Origin: a gamma proteobacterium symbiont of Ctena orbiculata
GTDB taxonomy: Bacteria > Pseudomonadota > Gammaproteobacteria > Chromatiales > Chromatiaceae
Length of the DNA: 64,000 bases
Assembly (NCBI GenBank): GCA_003058495.1
Contig: QBVC01000030.1
Span: 19,571 to 83,570 of the forward strand
Reading direction: 5' to 3'
Shown here: piece by piece, positions 8,712-17,363 of the stretch
Layout of the letters: the number at the start of each line of letters is the position of its first letter
Numbering within the stretch: the stretch's first letter is position 1
Program-made: the position numbers and the translations under genes
Notes under the pieces: generated by a model
Database searches by the model: none
Told to the model about the DNA's origin: nothing
The model's input: the letters and a program-made list of their open reading frames with translations, nothing else

Positions 8712-9527
8712 ATGATCAGAAATATACTCTCGCTACTGTTGATTGAAGAGTTATTGCGTTTTCGTCACTTGCTGGCGGGTCTCGTCGGGCGGAGCCTGAA
8801 AGCGGTCTATACGGGTTCCATGATCGGTGCGGCCTGGGTCTACTTTAAGCCCCTGATCGTTATTCTGGCCTACTATTTTGTCTTTGACCAGGTATTGAGT
8901 ATTCGCCTCGATCTTCAGAACAGCGGCACGGCAAGCTATGCGCTCTATCTTCTGTCCGGCCTGTTGCCCTGGCTGGTTTTCTCCGATGCGGTGATAGAGG
9001 GGGCGACCTCTCTTGTACGGGAGGCGGAGCTGCTGAAGAAGACACGCTTCCCCATCGTTCTCATTCCGGCAAAATCCGTAATCACCGCCGCAGTGAAGAT
9101 ATTTCCCCTGCTGTTGCTGATCTGGCTCGTCTCCGTGGTGGCCGCGGAAGGCAGGGTGCATGGTGTTGTCCTGCTTGCGCTATGGATCGCAGTGCAAATA
9201 CAGCTGACTTACTACATAGCAATCATGCTTGCCATCATGAGTGCGGCGCTGCGGGATGTCGGACTGTTGGTTGAGTCCATTTTTCCGATGCTGCTCTTCT
9301 TCTCACCGGTGCTCTATCCGCTGGACAAGGTGCCAAACGCATTTCAATGGTTGTTGTGGTTGAATCCGTTTACCCCGCTGGCGGAGGGCTATCACGCGAT
9401 TCTGTTGCGCGGAGAGATTCCGGCACTGTTCGATCTGGCGGTTGTCGGATCCTGGATTCTGGCAACCTTGCTGATCTGCCACCTGCTTTTACGCCGCTCG
9501 CAAGAGTATTTGGTCGATTGGCTATGA
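8712..9527 (+). CDS. wzm: Polysaccharide ABC exporter permease, Wzm/KpsM type
   Basis: A 271-residue inner-membrane permease of the ABC-2 type. It has about six membrane segments, an amphipathic N-terminus (IEELLRFRHLLAGLVGRSLK) typical of Wzm/TagG proteins, and the segment FFSPVLYPLDKVP before the last helices. It would export a lipid-linked O-polysaccharide across the inner membrane with the ATPase encoded next. The ATG at 8712 is preferred; the TTG just before it is a weaker start. It overlaps the ATPase gene by four bases (ATGA), so the two are translationally coupled. No Wzx/Wzy polymerase pair is needed for this route. Confidence 0.9.
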   Translation: MIRNILSLLLIEELLRFRHLLAGLVGRSLKAVYTGSMIGAAWVYFKPLIVILAYYFVFDQVLSIRLDLQNSGTASYALYLLSGLLPWLVFSDAVIEGATSLVREAELLKKTRFPIVLIPAKSVITAAVKIFPLLLLIWLVSVVAAEGRVHGVVLLALWIAVQIQLTYYIAIMLAIMSAALRDVGLLVESIFPMLLFFSPVLYPLDKVPNAFQWLLWLNPFTPLAEGYHAILLRGEIPALFDLAVVGSWILATLLICHLLLRRSQEYLVDWL

Positions 9528-10717
9528 GTAAACTCGTACTCCAGGACCTGGGCAAGCTGTACCGGGTCTATCCTTCTCCCCGGCAGCGGTTGTTTGAGCT
9601 GCTTACAGGCCGTAAGCGCCACCATGAACACTGGGCTTTGAGGGGTGTCGATCTGGAGGTGGCGCAGGGGGAGGCGGTCGGCGTCATCGGCAACAACGGT
9701 GCCGGCAAGAGCACCCTTTTGAAGCTGGTCACGGGAACCCTCACACCCACCAGCGGAAAGGTGGATTATCAGGGTAGGCTGACCGCGATCCTGGAGCTGG
9801 GCACGGGCTTTCATCCGGACTTCACCGGCCATGAAAACCTGTTTTACGCAGGTGCCCTGATGGGGGTCCACAAGCATGAGATTGCCGCGCGTTACGATCA
9901 GATAGTCGAGTTCTCCGAGTTGGGCGAGGCGATTTTCCAGCCGCTAAAAACCTATTCCACCGGGATGGTGGTGCGCCTCGCCTTCTCCCTGGTGACCATG
10001 GTGGATCCGGAGATCCTGATCATCGACGAGGCGCTTGCTGTCGGTGACAGGAATTTTCAAAAAAAATGTCTGGCGCGCATGATTGAGATACAGAAATCGG
10101 GAACCACGATTCTCTTCTGTTCCCACAGCATGCATCATGTGATGCAGTTTTGCGATCGTGCAATCTGGCTGGAGAACGGCAATGTCATGGCCCTCGGTGA
10201 AGTCGGCGAGGTCGTAGACCAGTATGTCGCCAGTTCGCTGGAGGAGAAGAATCTCTATGCCAAACCGAGAAACAAAGAGGGTGACGGACATGCCGACCTG
10301 CACTGTCAGGTTACAGAGATGTTGATCGAGCCGGAAACCCATATCACCCGTGGCGAGCGATTGTTGATAAAACTCAGGTTCCGGGTATTGCGAGAGGACA
10401 GTTATGTCCTCGGTATTGCCCTGGATCAGAAAGAGACGATGACCAGAATGGTTGCGGAGACCTCGCTGGAGAATGGCCTGCCGGCTGTTCGCTTGACGCC
10501 GGGTGAGTATAGGGTAAGCATGTCAGTCGATACCGGTCTCTTGAGAGAAGGTCAGTATATCGTCTATGCCGGCCTGTTGGATGAGTCGCTGTTGACCATA
10601 GAGCACTATCTGGAGCGGGAAATCGATGTCATCGATAGCGATGAAATACGCTCTCCCGCCATGGTCCGGCTCGATGTCGAGTGGGACCTTGAAAAGAGTC
10701 TGCTGGTGAAGCGGTGA
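9524..10717 (+). CDS. wzt: Polysaccharide ABC exporter ATPase with C-terminal recognition domain, Wzt type
   Basis: A 397-residue ATPase partner of the preceding permease. The nucleotide-binding domain (about 1-240) shows Walker A GNNGAGKS at 56-63, the ABC signature region YSTGMVVRLAF and Walker B ILIIDEALAVGD. Residues about 260-397 form an extra beta-rich domain like Wzt-C, which in characterised O-antigen exporters reads the modification at the chain's non-reducing end before export. This predicts a capped chain, and the methyltransferase-glycosyltransferase fusion at 13218 is the obvious candidate capper. The start at 9524 overlaps the permease stop; in-frame starts further upstream lie inside wzm. 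Its stop codon directly abuts that of the convergent acyltransferase. Confidence 0.92.
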   Translation: MSKLVLQDLGKLYRVYPSPRQRLFELLTGRKRHHEHWALRGVDLEVAQGEAVGVIGNNGAGKSTLLKLVTGTLTPTSGKVDYQGRLTAILELGTGFHPDFTGHENLFYAGALMGVHKHEIAARYDQIVEFSELGEAIFQPLKTYSTGMVVRLAFSLVTMVDPEILIIDEALAVGDRNFQKKCLARMIEIQKSGTTILFCSHSMHHVMQFCDRAIWLENGNVMALGEVGEVVDQYVASSLEEKNLYAKPRNKEGDGHADLHCQVTEMLIEPETHITRGERLLIKLRFRVLREDSYVLGIALDQKETMTRMVAETSLENGLPAVRLTPGEYRVSMSVDTGLLREGQYIVYAGLLDESLLTIEHYLEREIDVIDSDEIRSPAMVRLDVEWDLEKSLLVKR

Positions 10718-12022
10718 CTATCGATTGACCGTTTTTTTCGCCCGGACTCCATGCGTCAGATCGATGAATGGTTTTTCAACAAGGAGATAGATTACCGAGG
10801 CTGCCACGATTGTCATGGCAATCGTAAGCACACTGCCGAGTATCAACCAGCCGGGATCTCCAATGTTATCGGGCAGAAGATCTCGCAGCTGTCTGAAGAC
10901 GGCATTGAGCAGCAGTATGTGAAACAGATAGGCCGAGTAGGAGATCCTGGCGATAAAGCCGAGAATACGGCTGCTCAGGATGCTGTGTAGCGACTTGAAA
11001 TAGCCTCGTGGGGCGAGGACAAAGAGAAGTATCACGGCACTGCATAGTGCATAGAGGTTTCTATGTTGAGCCAAGAGCCAAAAGTTGGCGCCAATCCCTA
11101 TCCTCTCCAGGTAGTTTTGCGTGGGATCATGATAAGGCACCGAGTGTGCAAACAGGGAGATCGCCAGTGCGAGTACGATGGCGGTCTTGGTCGCAGCTGG
11201 CTTTTCTGCGATGAACGCCTTCAGCCTGTCATCGTAGAAGGTATAGATCACCGCGGCTGCGATGCCGAATGCGATGGGCCCGGCCCTGGTATGTAACTGG
11301 ATATAGAGTTCCCGCCACCAGGCGCCAAACCTCGCCGGGTCGTAGACCTGCTCGTAGAACGGGACGGTTACCAGCTCATAGTTGAGATAGAGGATGGCCT
11401 GCCGCGAAGCCAGTGCCGCCAGTACAATCAAGACAGCGACAGCAAATGGACGGCGACTGTGGATGATCGCGGGCAGTGCTATGATTGGAAACAGCAGATA
11501 GAACTGAACCTCGACGGTGATCGACCAGCTCCACGGCAGATAGATCGAGTCCGCATGGGTCAGGTTGTTGATGAACAACAGATTGGACCAGAGATACTCG
11601 TGATTGGGTTCGGCAACCAGCCAGCCGGTGATTAAAAGCAGCACATAGGCGGGCAGTATTCGCCCGGCGCGTCGAGTGAAAAAAGCGCTTATGCTTACCC
11701 TGCCGCTGTTGAGGTGCTCTCTGAGCAGTAGCATAGTGATGAGAAAGCCGGATAGCACGAAAAAGAGGTCGACTCCCTTGTCTCCCTGCCAAATCCAGTT
11801 AAGCCAGGGCGACATCTGCGCCAGCAGCGCTTCTCTCTTGGCGGCTGGGATCGTGCTGTAGTTGAGATAGAGGCAGTGAAACAGTACCACCTGGATGATG
11901 GCGATGGCGCGCAGGCCGTCGAGTGCCTGGAATCTGCCCTGCTTCTGTCGGAATAGATCTGCAAGATTGTTGCGGAGCAGGTTTAAACTGGCTTGGTAAA
12001 TTGTATATCCTCCATTTTCCAT
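10718..12022 (-). CDS. Acyltransferase-3 family membrane O-acyltransferase
   Basis: A 434-residue integral membrane protein of the OafA/acyltransferase-3 family, which moves acetyl or other acyl groups onto sugars of surface glycans. Family marks are LDGLRAIAIIQVVLFH (catalytic-type His), GVDLFFVLSGFLIT, RRAGRILPAYVLLL, and the Glu-containing WSWSITVEVQFYLLFP. About ten membrane segments follow. There is no SGNH domain, so it is the short form. It lies antisense to its neighbours within the polysaccharide locus, with its stop codon next to the wzt stop, so it has its own promoter in the 250-bp gap shared with the LpxL-like gene. Confidence 0.9.
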   Translation of the reverse strand: MENGGYTIYQASLNLLRNNLADLFRQKQGRFQALDGLRAIAIIQVVLFHCLYLNYSTIPAAKREALLAQMSPWLNWIWQGDKGVDLFFVLSGFLITMLLLREHLNSGRVSISAFFTRRAGRILPAYVLLLITGWLVAEPNHEYLWSNLLFINNLTHADSIYLPWSWSITVEVQFYLLFPIIALPAIIHSRRPFAVAVLIVLAALASRQAILYLNYELVTVPFYEQVYDPARFGAWWRELYIQLHTRAGPIAFGIAAAVIYTFYDDRLKAFIAEKPAATKTAIVLALAISLFAHSVPYHDPTQNYLERIGIGANFWLLAQHRNLYALCSAVILLFVLAPRGYFKSLHSILSSRILGFIARISYSAYLFHILLLNAVFRQLRDLLPDNIGDPGWLILGSVLTIAMTIVAASVIYLLVEKPFIDLTHGVRAKKTVNR

Positions 12023-12272
12023 TGCATGGGTCTGTCGCTGATGCCTGTTATCGGATCATTGCTTGTGGAGAATAAAGACCTGTGGCAAAGAGCACATCTG
12101 AGGATTCCAGCCTATTCTGCCATAGACGCCTGGCTCGTGCATAAAACGAAAACCTCAAGGGCCGGGGTTGTTGATATATCAGGCTGTCGGCAGTCCAATA
12201 TCAGCTATTTTATTTTATACTAATCGATCTGATTGCAATAAGGCAGGCGCCGGTCCAGGTAACGATCTTTCA

Positions 12273-13064
12273 ATGGCTAGATTCTACGTAGATAGCATGG
12301 ATATCTGGAAACAGCGTCTTCTCCTGCCGCTGCTGCCGGGAATCGTCAGCTATCCCTTTGCCCGGAAACTGCTGCTGGCGTTCTCCAGGCCGATCGACCG
12401 GAGGGACGCCTATCTTGCCGCAATGCGGCTGGAGGTGGTCTGGCTTGGCGCCGACTACCTGAAGAAAAACTTCGTTCATTACGGCGCCGAGGAGATAGAC
12501 CGGAACGAGCCCTATGTCATGACCAGTATCCATTTCGGACAGTGGGGCATGTATCCCGCATCGCTGTATCAACAGTACGGCATCAGCAGCCAGATGGTGA
12601 TGACCGGCCGCAATCATCCGCACGGGAGCCCCATTACCTACTTCTGGGAGAGATTTGGCCACAACAGGCAGCATTTGTCAGGTCATCCCGGCAGGTTGTC
12701 AACCGAGAGTTTCTTCTCCCACGTACAGCAATTGAGGTCCGGGATAAGCCAGATCGTGATCCTCGACGTACGGGAGCATGGCCTGCCGCAGAAGGAGCTG
12801 GGGCTGAGATTCATGGGGGGTGACTACTATCTGCCGAAGACCGTTGTGCTCCTGGCGAAGCGGGCCAGGTGCAAGATTCTTCCCTACTTGGGGTACTATG
12901 ATGTGGAGGAGAAGCGGCACAAGGTCTATTGGTTCGAGCCTATTGCTCCGGATGGGAGTGATCGGGAGATACTGCAGCTGATCCTCGACCGGTACGAACC
13001 CCTCTTTTCGCAGCATCCTGAATTCTACTTCAATGTCCTGGAGAGCCATCGAAACGCATTCTGA
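12273..13064 (+). CDS. LpxL/HtrB-like acyltransferase with altered active site
   Basis: A 263-residue protein resembling lipid A biosynthesis acyltransferases (LpxL/HtrB superfamily). The segment SIHFGQWGMYP around His87 matches the conserved H-x-G-x-W-E block, and the later stretch VILDVREHGLPQ with LGLRFMGGDYYLP resembles the substrate-cleft region. In active family members His is followed by an acid in HX4D/E; here that place is Gly92. It may use another residue, act on a different substrate or be inactive. The typical N-terminal membrane anchor is weak. The start is uncertain: ATG 12273 is used, ATG 12297 and an upstream in-frame start at 12168 are alternatives. It may acylate a glycolipid of the surrounding locus. 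Confidence 0.7.
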   Translation: MARFYVDSMDIWKQRLLLPLLPGIVSYPFARKLLLAFSRPIDRRDAYLAAMRLEVVWLGADYLKKNFVHYGAEEIDRNEPYVMTSIHFGQWGMYPASLYQQYGISSQMVMTGRNHPHGSPITYFWERFGHNRQHLSGHPGRLSTESFFSHVQQLRSGISQIVILDVREHGLPQKELGLRFMGGDYYLPKTVVLLAKRARCKILPYLGYYDVEEKRHKVYWFEPIAPDGSDREILQLILDRYEPLFSQHPEFYFNVLESHRNAF

Positions 13065-13217
13065 GGCAACCTCCGTTCAATTGTGCGAAGCTGTTTCCCT
13101 ATTCAGCTATGGGAGAATTCGATAGAATTCCGCTGACGAACCTGCCCTGATATATCTTCCAGGCGCTGTTGACACACCTGAGAATGCAACGCTTGCTCAC
13201 TGAGTGGTTAAGACCCT

Positions 13218-16196
13218 GTGGAATACGATTTTAAACTCGATTTGAATGTCGAGAATAACTCTCATACTCAAATAGTTAGGCGAATTCCGCCAGGCAGCCG
13301 CGTGCTCGAACTGGGCTGCGCCACGGGCTACATGTCCGCCTACCTGAGACGCGAGCTGGGCTGCTATGTGGTTGGCGTCGAATATGACAGGGCAATGGCC
13401 AACAAGGCCAAATCGGCATGCGACAGGGTCATCGTGGGCGATGTGCAGAAGCCCAACTGGTTGAAGCGGCTTGGGGACGAGCGATTCGACATCATCACCT
13501 GCGCCGATATCCTCGAGCATCTGCGGGAGCCGATCAGCCTGTTGCAGAGCCTGCCGGGCCTGTTGCGCGAGGGCGGACGCCTGCTCGTATCCCTGCCCAA
13601 CGGCGCCCATGCCGCACTCAGGCTCGAGCTGCTGGAGGGGCGCTTCACCTACGAGGATACCGGGTTGCTGGATCGCACCCATCTCCACCTTTTCACCTAC
13701 CACTCCCTGCGGGAGCTCTTCGTTCGTGGCGGATTCAGGGTGGATGAACTCTCCTATACCTTTCACGACATGGCGGATTCAGAGGTGGAATCCCGACTTA
13801 ACCGCCTGGGATTTGAAGCCAGCGAACGGGGTCTGGCCCTGTTTCATACCCCTGAGGCTGCGGCGTTTCAGTTTATCGTATCCGCAGTGCCCGACGCTTC
13901 GGCTGCAGCCGGCGACTTCCCCGCTTTGTCGGAAAAGCCGATGGAGTCCTCGATGGAGGTCTATCGCAACCTCCTTGCGGAGCTCCACCAGGCGGGTACC
14001 ACCGCGGCCACGCGTTTGCAGATGATCGAGGAGAGAGACAGGCTGCTGGAGCAGCAACAGGAACATCTCACCCTGTTGCACGACTTGCGTGATCAGCATA
14101 CCGCGCAAATCGAGTCGCTGTCGAAGACCATTGCGGAGCTGCAACAGGAGGCGGCGAAGAATAATGTGCTGCACCAGGAGTTGCAACAGTTGGACCGCCA
14201 GCTGAGTGCGGCCTATGCGGAAGTCGGCCACATGACTGCCGAGGCAACACGCTATAGGCAAAGTCTGAAGGATGTTACCAACAGCCGCGGCTGGCGGGGC
14301 TACATGGCGCTGACGACACCGCTGCGACTGTGGCGCGGCGCCCTGCCCCAGGTGAAACGCTATATCAGGGAGCCGGGGCTTCTTGGGTCGCGCATTACGG
14401 AACTCAAGCGCAAGGAAGAGGGCGGCAGTTGGCGCTCGATGCTGACACATCTTTTTACGGATACCTCGCCAACCTATAACTATTCGTTGTGGATCGACGA
14501 GGTTGAGCCTGTAGGCATACCCACGGCCAAGGGCGTTTTGGCGCTCAACAATCATGCTGAGAGTCCGCTCATTTCCATCTTGATGCCCGTCTACAATGTC
14601 GCCGAGAGCTGGCTGCGCGCCGCTATTGAGTCTGTGTTGAAGCAGAGCTATCGGCACTGGGAGTTGTGCATTGCCGACGATTGCTCGACCAAGCCCCACA
14701 TCAAACGGGTGCTGCGGGAGTATGCCGATCGTTACAAGCAGATAAAGGTGATCTATCGCGAGAACAACGGACATATTGCCGCCGCGACCAACTCTGCCTT
14801 GTCACTGGCGACGGGTGACTATGTCGGCCTGATGGACCACGACGATGTGCTGACCCCCTATGCGCTGTTTTTTGTCGCCCAGGAGATCATCCTGCACCCG
14901 CAGGCCGAACTGATCTATTCGGATGAGGATAAGCTGAATAGCGAGGGTGTGCGCTTCGACCACTATTTCAAACCGGACTTCAACCCCGACCTGATGCGGT
15001 CGCACAACATGATCTGCCACTTCGGTGTCTATCGCCGTGAGCTGGTGGAGAGGGTGGGTGGCATAAGAGAGGGTTTTGACGGCGCCCAGGACTACGATCT
15101 GGCGCTGCGCTGCCTGAGGGAGCTGGATGCGCGCAGGCAGGTTCGTCACATCCCGTGGATCTTGTACCATTGGCGCGCTATTCCCGAAAGCACGGCCTCC
15201 GGCGCGGAAGCCAAGAGTTATGCCGTCGAGGCGGCCATTCGTGCTGTTGAGGATGATCTCAAGGCCAGAGAAATCGACGCAGAGGTAACGGAGTCCGATT
15301 TGATAGCGGGGATGATCAGAGTGCGCTATGGCCTTCCCGAGCGCCTGCCTCTGGTTTCGATCATCATCCCGACACGCAACGGTGAATCACTGTTACGCCA
15401 ATGCATAGAGAGTATAAAGGACAAAACCGGATACAGTAATTATGAAATCCTTGTCGTCGACAATCAAAGTGACGACGCAAAGACCCTCGACTATTTGCAG
15501 CGCCTCGGCAGTGAAAACAATATAACTGTCATTCGCTACGACAAACCGTTTAATTTTTCCGCGATTAACAATTACGCCGTGGAGAGGGCCAAGGGCGAAC
15601 TCTTCTGTTTCATGAACGATGATATTGAAATCATCAGCGAAGACTGGCTGGGAGAGATGGTCAGCCATGCGCTGAGGCCGGAAATCGGCGCCGTGGGGGC
15701 AAAGCTTTGGTATCCGGACGGGCGCCTGCAGCATGGCGGCGTGGTGCTCGGTCTGGGCGGTGTCGCCGGACATGCCATGAAATATTCGAGCAGTGCGGAC
15801 AAGGGATATATGGGCAGGTCGGTCCTGATCCAGAACTATACCGCGGTCACCGCGGCCTGCCTGTTATTGCGTCGGCAGGTGTTTGATGCGGTTTCCGGCT
15901 TTGACAGCGACAACCTGGCGGTTGCATTTAACGACGTGGACCTGTGCATACGCATCTACCAGAAAGGTTATTACAATTTGTGGACTCCCTATGCCGAGAT
16001 GAACCACCACGAATCCGCGTCCCGAGGCGCCGAGGATACCCCGGACAAACAACGACGATTTACCCTGGAGGCGGAGTATATGCTCGAAAAGTATGGCCCG
16101 CTCCTGGAACGCGACCCTGCCTATAATCCCAACCTGACCCGTTGCGGTGAAGATTTTTCACTCAACTGGAAAGGCGTAGTGGATGGAGATGATTGA
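13218..16196 (+). CDS. Methyltransferase-coiled coil-double GT2 fusion
   Basis: A 992-residue fusion. Residues 20-210 are a class I SAM methyltransferase (motif VLELGCATG at 29-37). Residues about 245-350 are Glu/Gln/Leu-rich and predicted coiled coil. Two GT-A glycosyltransferase domains follow: one at about 450-690 (ISILMPVYN, metal site MDHDD near 539-543) and one at about 705-990 (VSIIIPTRN, then MNDDIEI). The order resembles WsaE-type enzymes that extend and methyl-cap a chain, and a coiled coil next to a capping domain recalls the molecular ruler of WbdD. It probably adds two sugars and a terminal methyl group. It starts with GTG; the first residues (EYDFKLDLNVENNSH) match the usual beginning of this methyltransferase type. 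It overlaps the next gene by one base. Confidence 0.9.
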   Translation: MEYDFKLDLNVENNSHTQIVRRIPPGSRVLELGCATGYMSAYLRRELGCYVVGVEYDRAMANKAKSACDRVIVGDVQKPNWLKRLGDERFDIITCADILEHLREPISLLQSLPGLLREGGRLLVSLPNGAHAALRLELLEGRFTYEDTGLLDRTHLHLFTYHSLRELFVRGGFRVDELSYTFHDMADSEVESRLNRLGFEASERGLALFHTPEAAAFQFIVSAVPDASAAAGDFPALSEKPMESSMEVYRNLLAELHQAGTTAATRLQMIEERDRLLEQQQEHLTLLHDLRDQHTAQIESLSKTIAELQQEAAKNNVLHQELQQLDRQLSAAYAEVGHMTAEATRYRQSLKDVTNSRGWRGYMALTTPLRLWRGALPQVKRYIREPGLLGSRITELKRKEEGGSWRSMLTHLFTDTSPTYNYSLWIDEVEPVGIPTAKGVLALNNHAESPLISILMPVYNVAESWLRAAIESVLKQSYRHWELCIADDCSTKPHIKRVLREYADRYKQIKVIYRENNGHIAAATNSALSLATGDYVGLMDHDDVLTPYALFFVAQEIILHPQAELIYSDEDKLNSEGVRFDHYFKPDFNPDLMRSHNMICHFGVYRRELVERVGGIREGFDGAQDYDLALRCLRELDARRQVRHIPWILYHWRAIPESTASGAEAKSYAVEAAIRAVEDDLKAREIDAEVTESDLIAGMIRVRYGLPERLPLVSIIIPTRNGESLLRQCIESIKDKTGYSNYEILVVDNQSDDAKTLDYLQRLGSENNITVIRYDKPFNFSAINNYAVERAKGELFCFMNDDIEIISEDWLGEMVSHALRPEIGAVGAKLWYPDGRLQHGGVVLGLGGVAGHAMKYSSSADKGYMGRSVLIQNYTAVTAACLLLRRQVFDAVSGFDSDNLAVAFNDVDLCIRIYQKGYYNLWTPYAEMNHHESASRGAEDTPDKQRRFTLEAEYMLEKYGPLLERDPAYNPNLTRCGEDFSLNWKGVVDGDD

Positions 16197-16480
16197 TGAC
16201 CGAAAATATAGAACAGCTGAAAGAGTTTACCGGATTGGTCGAGCGCTTCGTGCAATTGGCTAATGAAATGAAGGATGAAGGAAAAAGCCTGCCGACGATC
16301 AATGCTGCGTTGATGTCCGCTTCAGCAACATATGGATCATATGTGGCCGCAGGTAATGAAGGCTACCTGCGCCCCAGCGGGGTTGAAAAGCTTGTTGAAT
16401 CATATCGCCACCACGCAAACAGGGTGCAGGATATTAAAAAGCACATTATTCAGAGCTCTGGTCAGGATACTAAAAAGTGA
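16196..16480 (+). CDS. DUF3144-type small helical protein
   Basis: A 94-residue all-helical soluble protein resembling the DUF3144 family (FVQLANEMKDEG, then INAALMSASATYGSYVA). Function is unknown for the family. Its ATG overlaps the last base of the glycosyltransferase fusion stop (TGATG), so it is translationally coupled to that gene and probably made with it. A TTG one codon earlier is also possible. Whether it binds the fusion protein or is only a passenger cannot be said. Confidence 0.8.
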   Translation: MTENIEQLKEFTGLVERFVQLANEMKDEGKSLPTINAALMSASATYGSYVAAGNEGYLRPSGVEKLVESYRHHANRVQDIKKHIIQSSGQDTKK

Positions 16481-16531
16481 GGTCTGAAGACTCCCTCAAC
16501 GAAGTGGCCAGGTTGTTGTCTGTTTGGTGAA

Positions 16532-17350
16532 ATGATGAAGCTCGTCATCTCTATTGTCTACTATGACAGCGGCCTGAGCACCCTTCAGCAGACGTTGCGG
16601 AGTATCGTGGCCGCGCTCGATCATGCGGTTGATCAGATCGAATCTTTGCAGACCAAGGTGGTTGTGGTCGACAACGGTGGAATTCTCAGCCAGATGAAGG
16701 ATCTGGTGTCACGAACCGTCGGCGAAAGAAGCCATGAATGGATGGTATTGGGCACCGGCGGCAATATCGGCTATGGCGCCGCTCACAACCTGGTGATTCT
16801 GAATGAGCAAAGTGACTATCATCTGGTAATCAATCCTGACGTCGAGGTGATCGAGGATGCCTTCACCAAGGCGATCCGCTATATGCAGAGTCACGATGAC
16901 GTCGGTCTGCTCTCTCCCTATTCGCAGAATCCGGAGGGCTACAAGCAATACCTCTGTAAGCGATATCCCGCGGTGTTGGATCTGTTTCTGAGAGGCTTTG
17001 CCCCGCGTTTCATGAAGCGCATTTTCGAGACCCGTCTGCAGGAGTACGAAATGCGCTGGGATCTGCAGGATCAGGCGCTCAGCAAAGAGGTCATGGCGAG
17101 CGGTTGCTTTATGTTTGTCCGCTATAACGTTCTGCACAAGGTGAAGGGCTTTTCTCCCGATTTCTTTGTCTATTTCGAGGATTTCGATCTCTCGATCAGA
17201 ATCGCGAAAAGCTCCATCATTGCCTATGTACCGGATGTGCGCATCGTGCATGGTGGCGGAAACGCATCCAAGAAAGGGTTGAAGCATATCATCATGTTCG
17301 CCAAGTCCGCGTTTGTGTTTTATCACAAGCACGGTTGGCGATGGGCTTAA
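16532..17350 (+). CDS. Family 2 glycosyltransferase, rhamnosyltransferase-like
   Basis: A 272-residue GT-A fold glycosyltransferase of the WbbL/rhamnosyltransferase kind. It begins KLVISIVYYDSG in place of the usual VSIVIVTYN, then VVVVDNGG, GTGGNIGYGAAHN and the metal site NPDVEV. The late motif SGCFMFVRYNVLHKVKGFSPDFFVYFEDFDL is typical of the family. It is cytosolic and would add one sugar to the growing lipid-linked glycan. It lies 52 bp after the DUF3144 gene and just before the flippase gene, within one plus-strand run. Confidence 0.9.
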   Translation: MMKLVISIVYYDSGLSTLQQTLRSIVAALDHAVDQIESLQTKVVVVDNGGILSQMKDLVSRTVGERSHEWMVLGTGGNIGYGAAHNLVILNEQSDYHLVINPDVEVIEDAFTKAIRYMQSHDDVGLLSPYSQNPEGYKQYLCKRYPAVLDLFLRGFAPRFMKRIFETRLQEYEMRWDLQDQALSKEVMASGCFMFVRYNVLHKVKGFSPDFFVYFEDFDLSIRIAKSSIIAYVPDVRIVHGGGNASKKGLKHIIMFAKSAFVFYHKHGWRWA

Positions 17351-17363
17351 GCAGGCATTGCCG

